DNA from: Firmicutes bacterium UBA2058 | GTDB lineage: Bacteria > Bacillota > Clostridia > Tissierellales > Sedimentibacteraceae | Assembly (NCBI GenBank): GCA_002332905.1 | Contig: DDAM01000056.1 | Coordinates: 1 to 53,620, forward strand | Reading direction: 5' to 3' | Length of the DNA: 53,620 bases | Shown here: positions 33,385 through 41,615 of the stretch, piece by piece | How the letters are laid out: each line of letters opens with the position of its first letter | Position numbering within the stretch: the first letter of the stretch is position 1 | Notes under the pieces: generated by a model | Seen by the model: only the letters and a program-made list of their open reading frames with translations | The model's database searches: none | What the model was told of the DNA's origin: nothing | Program-made: the position numbers and the translations under genes

Positions 33385-33506
33385 CAAAAGTATGCTTGCA
33401 TCAAAAACAATGCAACTAAATTGCATTATGCTTTTTATTGAAAATATTGTTAATAATATTGAAAATATTGTTTACATTCATACTCTAACTATTTAATTTT
33501 GTTAGT

Positions 33507-33527
33507 TTAAAAGAATATTTTTCTCAT
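33507..33527 (-). CDS. Leader peptide MRKIFF upstream of the Tet(M)-like operon
   Basis: Six-codon ORF, Met-Arg-Lys-Ile-Phe-Phe, with AAAGGAG (33538-33544) ten bases ahead of its ATG. It lies 350 bp upstream of the resistance gene and its 3' half is complementary to the antiterminator. A near-identical peptide, M-S-K-L-F-F, stands in the same place ahead of ABC-F copy 2, which argues that it is translated. Leader ORFs that stall drug-bound ribosomes control many such genes, for example Listeria lmo0919 and Bacillus vmlR. Confidence 0.65.
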   Translation of the reverse strand: MRKIFF

Positions 33528-33690
33528 CTCTATCAATCTCCTTTATTTCTTTAAAGGGTTAATATACATAGTCTCGCTACGCATAATATACTATTTTAGT
33601 ATAATATGTAAATACTACTAAGTCAATACATATAATGTTACAAAATAAATACATTTTTACTTAGTAGTAACCTACACTCAATTATACTCT

Positions 33691-35262
33691 TTACAATTTA
33701 ACAATTTTCGTCGCAATATTTTCATTAAACATATAATCATGTTCTACAAATATCATAGTTGGATTGTATTCAAGTATCAGCTTTTCTATCTGCATTCTTG
33801 AAATTATGTCTATATAGTTTAATGGCTCATCCCAAATAAATAGGTTTGCTTTTTGTGACAAGCTTTTTGCAATCAATACTTTTTTCTTTTGTCCTGCACT
33901 AAGCTCTGATAAGTCTTTATCGATAGAATTAGGATTAAAGTCTAGCTTTGCTAGTATAGCTCTAAATAAACTTTCATCTATTGATTCACTTTCAACATAA
34001 TCTTTAAAGCTACCTCTCAAATGCGATGTATCCTGTGATATATAGGATATAGTTAGCTTGCTGCCTATATTAACGCTACCAATGTAGCTTATGTCTTCAC
34101 CAAGTATAAGTTTTATAATACTTGATTTTCCACAGCCATTTTTACCTCTTAGTGCTATTCTATCACCTTCATTTACTGTAAAGCTAATTTCATCGAACAA
34201 TTTATTATCACCATAGCTTATAGATAAATTATCAATAGTGATATAATTTGATTTAAGGTAAGCTTCTGTATGAATTTTTAGATTATCTGCTCTTTCAATA
34301 TTTTTCAAAAGCTTTTTCTTATCATCAATTGCTTTTTCCTTGCGATGTTCAATATTTTTAGCCTTTCTCATCATTCTAGCTGCTTGTGCACCAATAGCAC
34401 CTCTATCGCAAGGGCCATTTCCTATCTTAGTTTTCTCAACTAAATCGCTCCATCCTTTTGAACGTCTATATGAATCCTCTAAATATTTTATTTCTTTTTT
34501 AAGCTTATCATTTTGTGCTATTTCATAATTATCCTGAAGCTCTTTATTGTGGTTCCAACTCGTAAAATTACCCTTTTGTATCTCAATATTATTTTTATTT
34601 ATTGAAATAATGTGATCAACAATCTTATCTACAAAGTGTCTATCATGGGATACTAATATAAATCCCTTTTTAGTATTTAAATACCTTTCAACACTTTCTC
34701 TTCCCTCCATATCTAAATGGTTTGTAGGCTCATCAATAAGCAAAAAATTGTTCTTTTTTAAAAACAATGCTGCTAGCATTAGCTTAGTTCTTTCACCGTT
34801 ACTAAGTGTGCCATAGCTTCTTCTAAGCACATCAACTGGAACGTCAAGCTTTCTTATTTCCTTTTCTATGAGCTCATCAATTATATAGCCGTCGTAATTC
34901 ATATATAAATCTAATATTTTTCCATACTCAATCATTGCGGCTTCTGTATTTTCTTTTATATATAAATCCATTTTTTCTTCCCATTCTGAGAAAGGTGCAA
35001 TAGTGTTTTTGATTACATTTAGCGTATTTTCTTCCATACCTATGTCAAATGGAAAATAGTCAAAATTAACAGTAGTTGTAATTGACCCACTATATTTATA
35101 GTTACCTTGAAGTAAATTTAAAAAAGTTGTTTTACCTCTTCCATTTCTTCCTATAAATCCAAGCTTCCAGTCAGTGTCTATTTCAAAGGACACATTTTCA
35201 AATATATTTTCATAGTTTGTATCATAGCTAAACGTTAAATTACTCACTTTTATTTGTGACAT
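33691..35262 (-). CDS. ABC-F ribosome protection protein (Lsa/CplR type), copy 2
   Basis: 523 residues, a close paralogue of the ABC-F at 29577-31163: the first 40 residues are identical, both Walker A loops match (G-R-N-G-R-G-K-T-T, G-K-N-G-C-G-K-S-S) and the C-terminal half differs at few sites. Most divergence lies in the linker (~255-325; here K-G-W-S-D-L-V-E and G-N-G-P-C-D), the part that contacts the ribosome, so drug spectra may differ. GGGAGG lies eight bases before the ATG. It has its own leader peptide and attenuator. A 529-bp leader separates it from the Tet(M)-like gene downstream, so it is probably a separate transcript. Confidence 0.92.
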   Translation of the reverse strand: MSQIKVSNLTFSYDTNYENIFENVSFEIDTDWKLGFIGRNGRGKTTFLNLLQGNYKYSGSITTTVNFDYFPFDIGMEENTLNVIKNTIAPFSEWEEKMDLYIKENTEAAMIEYGKILDLYMNYDGYIIDELIEKEIRKLDVPVDVLRRSYGTLSNGERTKLMLAALFLKKNNFLLIDEPTNHLDMEGRESVERYLNTKKGFILVSHDRHFVDKIVDHIISINKNNIEIQKGNFTSWNHNKELQDNYEIAQNDKLKKEIKYLEDSYRRSKGWSDLVEKTKIGNGPCDRGAIGAQAARMMRKAKNIEHRKEKAIDDKKKLLKNIERADNLKIHTEAYLKSNYITIDNLSISYGDNKLFDEISFTVNEGDRIALRGKNGCGKSSIIKLILGEDISYIGSVNIGSKLTISYISQDTSHLRGSFKDYVESESIDESLFRAILAKLDFNPNSIDKDLSELSAGQKKKVLIAKSLSQKANLFIWDEPLNYIDIISRMQIEKLILEYNPTMIFVEHDYMFNENIATKIVKL

Positions 35263-35283
35263 ATATTTATCCCTCCCTAAATT

Positions 35284-35329
35284 AAAAAATCCTTATATCA
35301 AGAATAATAATAATCTCGATATAAGGATT
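35284..35329 (-). terminator. Attenuator terminator 2 of ABC-F copy 2
   Basis: AATCCTTATATC/GATATAAGGATT stem (35288-35299, 35318-35329), six T residues on the minus strand. The loop carries AGAATAATAATAATCTC, which can compete for the antiterminator at 35440-35452. Confidence 0.8.
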
Positions 35330-35369
35330 CAAATTTTAAAATATAATAATTAACATATAATAATATAAT

Positions 35370-35397
35370 AAAAAGAGATTGCATTATTACAATCTCT
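35370..35397 (-). terminator. Attenuator terminator 1 of ABC-F copy 2
   Basis: AGAGATTG/CAATCTCT hairpin (35374-35381, 35390-35397) followed on the minus strand by TTTTTATTATA. Same position and same GAGATTG core as terminator 1 of the Tet(M)-like leader. Confidence 0.8.
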
Positions 35398-35439
35398 AAA
35401 AATTCATATTAAAATTACAAAAATACTATGAGATTATTC

Positions 35440-35452
35440 TTTAAATGTATGC
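35440..35452 (-). promoter_or_regulatory. Antiterminator segment of the ABC-F copy 2 leader
   Basis: AAAGAATAATCTC on the minus strand, identical to the segment at 33372-33384. It can pair with TTATTCTTT of the leader ORF or with the GAGATTATT part of terminator 2. Confidence 0.65.
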
Positions 35453-35520
35453 TGGCACTGAAATCAATACAATTAAATTGTATTATGTGTTACATACTTA
35501 AACTATTAAATTTTATTAGT

Positions 35521-35541
35521 TTAAAAGAATAATTTGCTCAT
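35521..35541 (-). CDS. Leader peptide MSKLFF upstream of ABC-F copy 2
   Basis: Six-codon ORF, Met-Ser-Lys-Leu-Phe-Phe, with a GGAGA site nine bases ahead. The sequence after it (ATTCTTTTAAACTAA) is the same as in the leader of the Tet(M)-like operon. Conservation of codon number, Phe-Phe-stop end and pairing potential between two leaders supports a regulatory leader peptide. Confidence 0.65.
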   Translation of the reverse strand: MSKLFF

Positions 35542-35623
35542 TTCTTTTAGTCTCCATCTCATTCAAAAGGTCTATGTTACATCATCAGTATATTATGATT
35601 TATCTAGTAAGTCAATACATAAT

Positions 35624-36703
35624 TTATTTTAAGAAAATTCTTTCTAATATGCCTATCAATTCTCTTATTGATTCTTTATTCAATGTATAGTTGACCTTAT
35701 TGTTATTAGTTATAATATTTACTAAAGATAGATTATATAAATTTGACATGTGATGCGATACTGTAGCAGTTGTAAGATTAAGCATCTTAGCTATTTCAGC
35801 ACCGTACATTTCTTTTTCCTTAATACTTTTTAATATGTCAAATTTGCTCTTATCTCCCATAGCCTTTAATATGGATATAGTTTTTTCATCACTTATAAAG
35901 TATTCTTTTTTTAATTCATTTATAGTTTTAACACAAACACCCATATTTATATGCAAGCTTTTATCCTCATATATATCATATGGCTTCATCATTAAATAGT
36001 TTGGTGCCATGATACTTGGTTTAATAACTATATCATTAGATATATCTATCTGAATTTCATATTTTGCAAAAAAATTATCTCCGTATTTTTCTATATCCAG
36101 CTTTGTAGTTTTTTCAAATTCATCAGCAATACACTGTAAATCATTAGCTTTTTCCTTTAACAATACAACAGTTTCATCAACATATCTCATAATTTCACTA
36201 AAATAATCGTTGATATTGCAGCACATTAAAACATACTTATATTTCATATCGTTGTCTACATCTAATTTATTTATATGGTTTATATAATCAACATAAGTAA
36301 AATTATCTATTTCTACATCATAATCAAATGCATAAAATAACAATTTAATAACACTTTCAAGCTTCTCATTTTCGTTTTGCTTAAAAATATTTTTTATATT
36401 AAATTCGTTAGTATCATAAATTAAAGGAAGCATTAATAATTCACATAAAGTTGGTATTTCAGGATTTTCAGCAGTAAAATAAAAGTCTAACTTATCCTTT
36501 GAAATTTTCACGCTATTGACAACATAATTGTATAGACCCGATATACCTTCTAGCATTTTTTCTAATTTTTCATATGGTATGTTATATTTTTGTACTAACG
36601 CTTCTTTTAAGTCTTCATAATAGCTGTTTTTATTGTTATAAGAGTTAAGTATACTAACTGCTTCTAAATAGTAATTTATATCATTTGAAATACTAATTTT
36701 CAT
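35624..36703 (-). CDS. ArsR-type regulator with long N-terminal domain (DUF5937-like)
   Basis: 359 residues. The last ~80 residues form a winged helix (K-S-K-F-D-I-L-K-S-I-K, then Y-G-A-E-I-A-K-M-L-N-L-T-T-A-T-V-S-H-H-M), typical of ArsR regulators. The N-terminal ~270 residues are acidic, helical and lack metal-binding cysteines, resembling DUF5937-type extensions found on drug-response regulators. It lies 13 bp after the broken MFS gene, which was presumably its partner, and upstream of ABC-F copy 2. A GAGGAG site precedes the ATG. Operator-like palindromes occur ahead of the MFS remnant, not ahead of this gene. Confidence 0.85.
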   Translation of the reverse strand: MKISISNDINYYLEAVSILNSYNNKNSYYEDLKEALVQKYNIPYEKLEKMLEGISGLYNYVVNSVKISKDKLDFYFTAENPEIPTLCELLMLPLIYDTNEFNIKNIFKQNENEKLESVIKLLFYAFDYDVEIDNFTYVDYINHINKLDVDNDMKYKYVLMCCNINDYFSEIMRYVDETVVLLKEKANDLQCIADEFEKTTKLDIEKYGDNFFAKYEIQIDISNDIVIKPSIMAPNYLMMKPYDIYEDKSLHINMGVCVKTINELKKEYFISDEKTISILKAMGDKSKFDILKSIKEKEMYGAEIAKMLNLTTATVSHHMSNLYNLSLVNIITNNNKVNYTLNKESIRELIGILERIFLK

Positions 36704-36716
36704 AGTCTATTGCTCC

Positions 36717-37581
36717 TCATAGGTTCTTTAATACTTTTAATTTTATACATAACAGGTATACTACTATAGCTAGTAAACCAAATATACTATAAATCTGATT
36801 CACACTAAAAAAAGGGGCGATAGCTGCTATACCAAATGAAGCCAAAGGCATTGATGACGAAACAAAGGAATTAAATATTCCTCCTGCTCGGCCTATATAA
36901 TCATCATCTACTGATGACATAAACAATACCGTTGTTATCATATTAAGAGTTGCAGCCAATAACCCCAGCAAGATTGAATTTATCCCATAAAACAAATACT
37001 TGGCTATATCTCCTGAAATATAACTCATACCTACTAAAGAAAAACAAAACAATCCCATAAAAATCCAGGACATATTAAAGATTTTTCTTCTGGACATGTA
37101 TTTTGATATGCTAGGATAAATAACAGTACCCAAAAACATTCCTACCGTCATACATACACCTGCCACTGATATTGCTTGTGCACCAAGGTTTAAGCTTTCG
37201 CTAACATAAGCAGCTTGAAGTGTATTTGTAGGAAGTATAATTACATTGATTATACAACCAAATATACAAATTGTAAATAATATATCCTTAGTTTTAAAAT
37301 ATGCAAAGCCTTCCTTTAAATTTGAAAAATAATTTTTTACATTTAAGATTTCTTTTTTTTCCTTAACATCTTTAAACTTGATTGTTGACATAATAATTGA
37401 GCACAATATAAATGTAACAGAATCTACTATTATAGCACCACCTGTGCCTATAGCTCCAATCAAAAATCCAGCAACACCAAATCCAATTAGCTCTGCAAAT
37501 CTTGATATAGTGGATTTAAGAGCTATACCATGAGGGTATTTAATCCTTATATGAATAACCCTCGCTTTGCCTTTCTACCAT
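36717..37581 (-). pseudogene. MFS drug exporter with an internal deletion and frameshift
   Basis: The 3' part (36717-37463 and an in-frame extension to about 37560) encodes the last seven or so helices of an MFS_3-type exporter: G-I-A-L-K-S-T-I-S-R-F-A-E, G-F-G-V-A-G-F-L-I-G-A-I-G-T-G-G, and further helices to the stop. Upstream, in another frame, GGGGG and ATG at 37581 start M-V-E-R-Q-S-E-G-Y-S-Y-K-D followed by TAA, which looks like the true N-terminus of such a protein. The ~140 residues between are missing. Translation from the internal ATG at 37463 could give a 248-residue fragment, unlikely to transport. Two operator-like palindromes lie upstream. Confidence 0.75.
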
Positions 37582-37600
37582 AACAATACCCCCATACCTC

Positions 37601-37638
37601 GTTAGATATATATCTAACATATATGCTAGATATATATC
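37601..37638. promoter_or_regulatory. Tandem operator-like palindromes ahead of the MFS remnant
   Basis: GTTAGATATATATCTAAC (37601-37618) is a perfect 18-base palindrome; GCTAGATATATATC (37625-37638) repeats its core TAGATATATATC 24 bp on. They sit immediately upstream of the ribosome binding site of the broken transporter gene. Confidence 0.65.
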
Positions 37639-37751
37639 AATAGTCATTATTAGATTTTTATATAATATTTTTATTAGATATAAATCTTATATTATGAAAT
37701 AAATAATGGCACATAGATTTAACATTGCGTTTTCTATATGCCAATACATTT

Positions 37752-38675
37752 TTATTGTAAGTGTTTATGTCCTACTAACTTATCTATAATGGAAACTAAT
37801 TTTGCAATTTCAGGTTTTGATATTTGCTCATCAGCACCGAGCTGTTTTCCTTTTATTTTCATTTCATCGTTAATTAGTGATGAAAAAATTACTATTGGTA
37901 TTGTTTTAAGCTTTTGATCTTCTCTTATAAGCTTAACCAGTCTATGTCCATCCATTTGAGGCATCTCTATATCGGTTATAATACAAGACACATGTTTTTC
38001 TACTTCATCATGTATCTTTAACTCACATAAAAAGTCCCATGCTTCTTTGCCATTATTTGTTTGTGTTACATTTACATAACCAGCTTTTTTAAGTGATTCT
38101 AATATAAGTTTTGATAAAAGCATTGAATCTTCAGCTATTAATATAGGATAACTTGATCGTCCTCTGTCTCCTAAATAATCTAAATCGCTTAACTTTATTC
38201 CACTATTAGGACTAATATCTGTTACTATTTTTTCAAAATCAAGAATGGTAATTAATCTATTTTCGTATTCGGCTATTCCTGTAGCAATACCTTCGTCACC
38301 ACCATATATGGTGTTATCTGGCTTTGAAATTGCTTCCCATGAAATACGATCTATGCCAACTACAGTATTAACATGAAAGGCAACTCTCATATTATTAAAA
38401 TCTGCAATTATAAATATATCTTTTTCTCTATTTTCTGACTCTGGCAAATTCAAATATTTAGGAAGATTTATAACAGTCATTAAAACATCTCTTGGTTTAA
38501 ACACACCTTCTACAGCCGGGTGAGATTTTTGCATTGGTGTTATTGGGCAATATGTCATAATTTCTCTAACCTTAGCAACGTTAATTCCGAAAGTATTTCC
38601 AGCAATAGTAAATTCCATAATTCCAATTTCATTAGTGCCTGTTTCTAATATTATATTAGTTCTTAGTTCTTCCAT
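37752..38675 (-). CDS. cheV: Chemotaxis coupling protein CheV (CheW + receiver)
   Basis: 307 residues. An N-terminal CheW domain (~10-160; F-T-I-A-G-N-T-F-G-I-N-V-A-K-V-R-E-I and I-N-L-P-K-Y-L) links chemoreceptors to the CheA kinase. The C-terminal response-regulator domain (~175-302) has the acidic pair in A-E-D-S-M-L, the phospho-acceptor Asp in I-I-T-D-I-E-M-P-Q-M-D-G and the conserved Lys in Q-I-S-K-P-E. CheV tunes adaptation in place of, or beside, CheW. It is a single gene with a GGAGTGG site and no other che genes nearby. Confidence 0.95.
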   Translation of the reverse strand: MEELRTNIILETGTNEIGIMEFTIAGNTFGINVAKVREIMTYCPITPMQKSHPAVEGVFKPRDVLMTVINLPKYLNLPESENREKDIFIIADFNNMRVAFHVNTVVGIDRISWEAISKPDNTIYGGDEGIATGIAEYENRLITILDFEKIVTDISPNSGIKLSDLDYLGDRGRSSYPILIAEDSMLLSKLILESLKKAGYVNVTQTNNGKEAWDFLCELKIHDEVEKHVSCIITDIEMPQMDGHRLVKLIREDQKLKTIPIVIFSSLINDEMKIKGKQLGADEQISKPEIAKLVSIIDKLVGHKHLQ

Positions 38676-38793
38676 TTACACCACTCCATTTCATCATTAT
38701 TACTTTATAATATTTTACCACTATGTTTTACAAATTTCAACATTTTTAAAATATTATAGAAAATAATGATTTAATAGCATTAGTACAAACATA

Positions 38794-39174
38794 TTATAGT
38801 TTTTCTATAAACTTGCGATTTTCAATGATAAATCTTTCGTGAGTTCCTTCACCAATCTTTTTATCCTCGTCAAATGCATCAATTTTAAATACTAATCTTT
38901 TTCTATCAATTTCAATAAGTTCAGCAACCGCCCAAACTTTTTTATTAACCTTTGTTGCTGCTATATGTTTAATATTTAAGCTTATTCCAACAGTAGAATA
39001 GCCTTCTTCTAAAGATGGCTGTACTACGTCTTTTGCTGCACATTCCATCATTGCGACCATCATTGGAGTAGAAAATACTTCAATTGTACCACTAGCTAAT
39101 TTCTTTGCGGTATCATCCTCTGATACTGTCTTCTCAAATCTATTAGTCATTCCAATCTTTAAATTTTCCATCAT
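38794..39174 (-). CDS. Thioesterase of the FlK (fluoroacetyl-CoA thioesterase-like) group
   Basis: 126-residue hot-dog-fold protein. L-K-I-G-M-T-N at the start, S-T-P-M-M-V-A-M-M-E-C-A-A and T-V-G-I-S-L-N-I-K-H-I-A-A-T match the FlK-like thioesterase family, in which Thr, Glu and His catalyse hydrolysis; here the Thr, Glu and His positions are present (S-T-P, M-E-C, K-H-I). Most such genes are not fluoroacetate specific and the acyl-CoA substrate is unknown. AAGGAGG precedes two ATG codons; the first has the better spacing. It follows ftsH after a terminator. Confidence 0.85.
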   Translation of the reverse strand: MMENLKIGMTNRFEKTVSEDDTAKKLASGTIEVFSTPMMVAMMECAAKDVVQPSLEEGYSTVGISLNIKHIAATKVNKKVWAVAELIEIDRKRLVFKIDAFDEDKKIGEGTHERFIIENRKFIEKL

Positions 39175-39189
39175 TTCTTATTCCTCCTT

Positions 39190-39217
39190 AAAAAAAGAAA
39201 AGCTTTCGCTTTTCTTT
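39190..39217 (-). terminator. Terminator of ftsH
   Basis: AAAGAAAAGC/GCTTTTCTTT stem (39194-39203, 39208-39217), GAAA tetraloop on the minus strand, T-run after it. It separates ftsH from the thioesterase gene. Confidence 0.85.
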
Positions 39218-39224
39218 AATATTT

Positions 39225-41045
39225 TTAGCTTTCCATAAGCTCCTCAAATTCTTTACCTGATATAGTTTCTTTTTCAAGCAGTGCTTCTGCAACACTATGC
39301 AGTTTTTCTATATTGCTACTTAATATGGAAGTTGCTTTTTTATATGCTTTATCTATTATGTCTTTTACTTCTTTGTCAATTTTAGCTGCAATTTCTTCAC
39401 TATAGTTTTTAACCTTATTAAAGTCTCTTCCTATAAACACCTCATCATCACTTGAAGCATAGTTAACTGTTCCAAGTTCTTCACTCATACCATATACTGT
39501 AACCATGTCTCTTGCAATTGATGTAGCTCTTTCTATATCATTTGAAGCTCCGGTTGAGATATCATCTAAAATTAAACTTTCAGCAACTCTTCCACCTAAC
39601 AATCTAATTATAGTTTCTACCATTTCTTTTTTAGATGAATAGTGTCTGTCTTCTTCAGGTAAGTACCAAGTAAATCCTCCTGCACCACCTCTTGGAATAA
39701 TAGTTACTAGGTGAACAGGATCCAAATTTGATGATAATCTAGCAACTACTGCATGACCAGCTTCATGATAAGCAGTAATTTTTTTCTCCTTATCGCTAAT
39801 AACTCTGCTTTTCTTCTCAGGACCCGCTATAACCTTAGTGATTGACTCTTCAATAGCATTCATTGATATTGTTTTTGATTCAAGTCTAGCGGATAAAAGT
39901 GCTGCCTCATTCATTAAATTTTCTATATCAGCAGGAGTAAATCCCGGTATTCTTCTTGCTATAACCTCTAAATCTACATCTTCCTCTAAAGGCTTCTTTC
40001 TTGAGTGAACTTTTAATATTTCCACTCTTGCTTTTAAATCTGGAACGCCAACTCTAACCTGTCTATCAAATCTTCCAGGTCTTAATAAAGCTGGGTCAAG
40101 AACATCCGGTCTATTTGTTGCCGCTATGATTATTATACCTTCGTTAGCACCAAAACCGTCCATCTCAACTAATAGCTGATTTAAGGTTTGCTCTCTTTCG
40201 TCGTTGCCTCCGCCAAGTCCAGCACCTCTTCTTCTACCTACAGCATCAATTTCATCTATAAATACTATACAAGGAGCGTTCTTTTTTGCTTGATCAAACA
40301 AATCTCTTACTCTTGATGCACCAACACCAACAAACATTTCAACGAAATCTGAACCGCTTATACTGAAGAATGGCACACCAGCTTCTCCAGCAACTGCTTT
40401 TGACAGATATGTTTTACCTGTACCAGGAGGTCCAACCATTAGAACTCCTTTAGGAATTCTTGCTCCTAGTTTTGTATATTTAATAGGATTTTTTAAGAAT
40501 TCAACAATTTCCTTTAATTCCTCTTTTTCTTCATCTAATCCCGCAACATCAACAAATTTTACTATTTTGTCAGGATTATCTTCTTTATTTAATTTAGCAC
40601 GGCTTTTTCCAAAGGACATAGCCTTTCCAGAACCACCGCCCTGTGATTGTTGCATAAATACAAACCAAAATATACCCATTATTACTATTATACCAATAGT
40701 AGGCAACATTTGTATAAAGAAGGATGTCTCAGGAACAGCTTCTCCCTCAACTTTTATCAAGCCCTTTTCAACTTTTTCAGAAATATAATTATCATAAAAA
40801 TCTGATGTATAAAATATTATTGTAGGTATATATGCTTTAAATTCTGTATCATCTTTAAATGTACCTGTTACATTATTTTCAACAAATTTTACAGTCTTAA
40901 TATTATTGCTCTCCAGCTCATTAACTAATTCAGAATAAGTTATTGCCTTTATCTTATCAGCTGGTTTAACTAATGTATTTACAATTAGTATTATAAATGC
41001 AAATATTAATACATATATAGCTACACTCTTTGCAAAACCTTTCAA
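39225..41045 (-). CDS. ftsH: ATP-dependent zinc metalloprotease FtsH
   Basis: 606-residue membrane-anchored protease that degrades membrane and short-lived cytoplasmic proteins. Two membrane helices (~7-27 and ~110-130) flank a small extracytoplasmic domain. The AAA+ part has Walker A G-P-P-G-T-G-K-T, Walker B I-D-E-I-D-A-V-G-R and the second region of homology R-P-G-R-F-D-R. The zinc site is H-E-A-G-H, with the third ligand downstream in D-I-S-T-G-A-S-N-D. It is the last gene of the conserved tilS-hpt-ftsH block. Confidence 0.98.
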   Translation of the reverse strand: MKGFAKSVAIYVLIFAFIILIVNTLVKPADKIKAITYSELVNELESNNIKTVKFVENNVTGTFKDDTEFKAYIPTIIFYTSDFYDNYISEKVEKGLIKVEGEAVPETSFFIQMLPTIGIIVIMGIFWFVFMQQSQGGGSGKAMSFGKSRAKLNKEDNPDKIVKFVDVAGLDEEKEELKEIVEFLKNPIKYTKLGARIPKGVLMVGPPGTGKTYLSKAVAGEAGVPFFSISGSDFVEMFVGVGASRVRDLFDQAKKNAPCIVFIDEIDAVGRRRGAGLGGGNDEREQTLNQLLVEMDGFGANEGIIIIAATNRPDVLDPALLRPGRFDRQVRVGVPDLKARVEILKVHSRKKPLEEDVDLEVIARRIPGFTPADIENLMNEAALLSARLESKTISMNAIEESITKVIAGPEKKSRVISDKEKKITAYHEAGHAVVARLSSNLDPVHLVTIIPRGGAGGFTWYLPEEDRHYSSKKEMVETIIRLLGGRVAESLILDDISTGASNDIERATSIARDMVTVYGMSEELGTVNYASSDDEVFIGRDFNKVKNYSEEIAAKIDKEVKDIIDKAYKKATSILSSNIEKLHSVAEALLEKETISGKEFEELMES

Positions 41046-41072
41046 TGTCTTCCTCCTATAAATTTACATTTA

Positions 41073-41615
41073 TTATTTATTACTGTATATCTCTTCCTTT
41101 AACACAAAAATAAATGGGACATTTCTATATTTCTCAGCGTAATCAAGTCCATATCCCACTACAAATTCATCAGGAACAACAAATCCAGTATAACCTATTT
41201 CAATAGATGTTTTTCTGTTATCTGGTTTATCTAATAAAGTACATACAGCAACAGAAGCTGGATTTCTTGATTTTAGATTATCAATTAAATATGATAAGGT
41301 TAATCCAGAATCAATAATATCCTCAACTATTAATATATCCTTTCCATTAATTTCTTCGTCTAAATCCTTAAGAATTCTAACAACTCCTGAAGATTTTGTT
41401 GCATTTCCATAACTAGAAACTGCCATAAAATCAATCTCTAAAGGTAAATCTATTCTCTTTATAAGATCAGTAACAAACATTACAGCACCTTTTAGGACAC
41501 ATACAACCAATAAATCTTTTCCTTTATAATCCTCAGTTATTTTAGTACCTAGTTCTTTTATTTTTAACTGTAATGTTTCTTCATCAATAAGTACCTTTTT
41601 AATACAATCTTCCAT
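41073..41615 (-). CDS. hpt: Hypoxanthine phosphoribosyltransferase
   Basis: 180-residue purine-salvage enzyme converting hypoxanthine (or guanine) and PRPP to the nucleotide. The PRPP loop I-V-E-D-I-I-D-S-G-L-T-L, the L-K-G-A-V-M-F flap residues and the C-terminal V-V-P-D-E-F-V-V-G-Y-G-L-D-Y motif are all present. Three in-frame ATG codons exist; GGAGG is spaced for the one at 41615 (M-E-D-C-I-K-K), so the gene start overlaps the last codons of tilS by 17 bases, indicating translational coupling. Confidence 0.96.
   Translation of the reverse strand: MEDCIKKVLIDEETLQLKIKELGTKITEDYKGKDLLVVCVLKGAVMFVTDLIKRIDLPLEIDFMAVSSYGNATKSSGVVRILKDLDEEINGKDILIVEDIIDSGLTLSYLIDNLKSRNPASVAVCTLLDKPDNRKTSIEIGYTGFVVPDEFVVGYGLDYAEKYRNVPFIFVLKEEIYSNK

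Noticed and set aside
36717..37463. The 248-codon frame as a complete transporter
   Set aside because: It begins in the middle of an MFS fold, the frame continues upstream without a start codon, and an N-terminal piece lies upstream in another frame.
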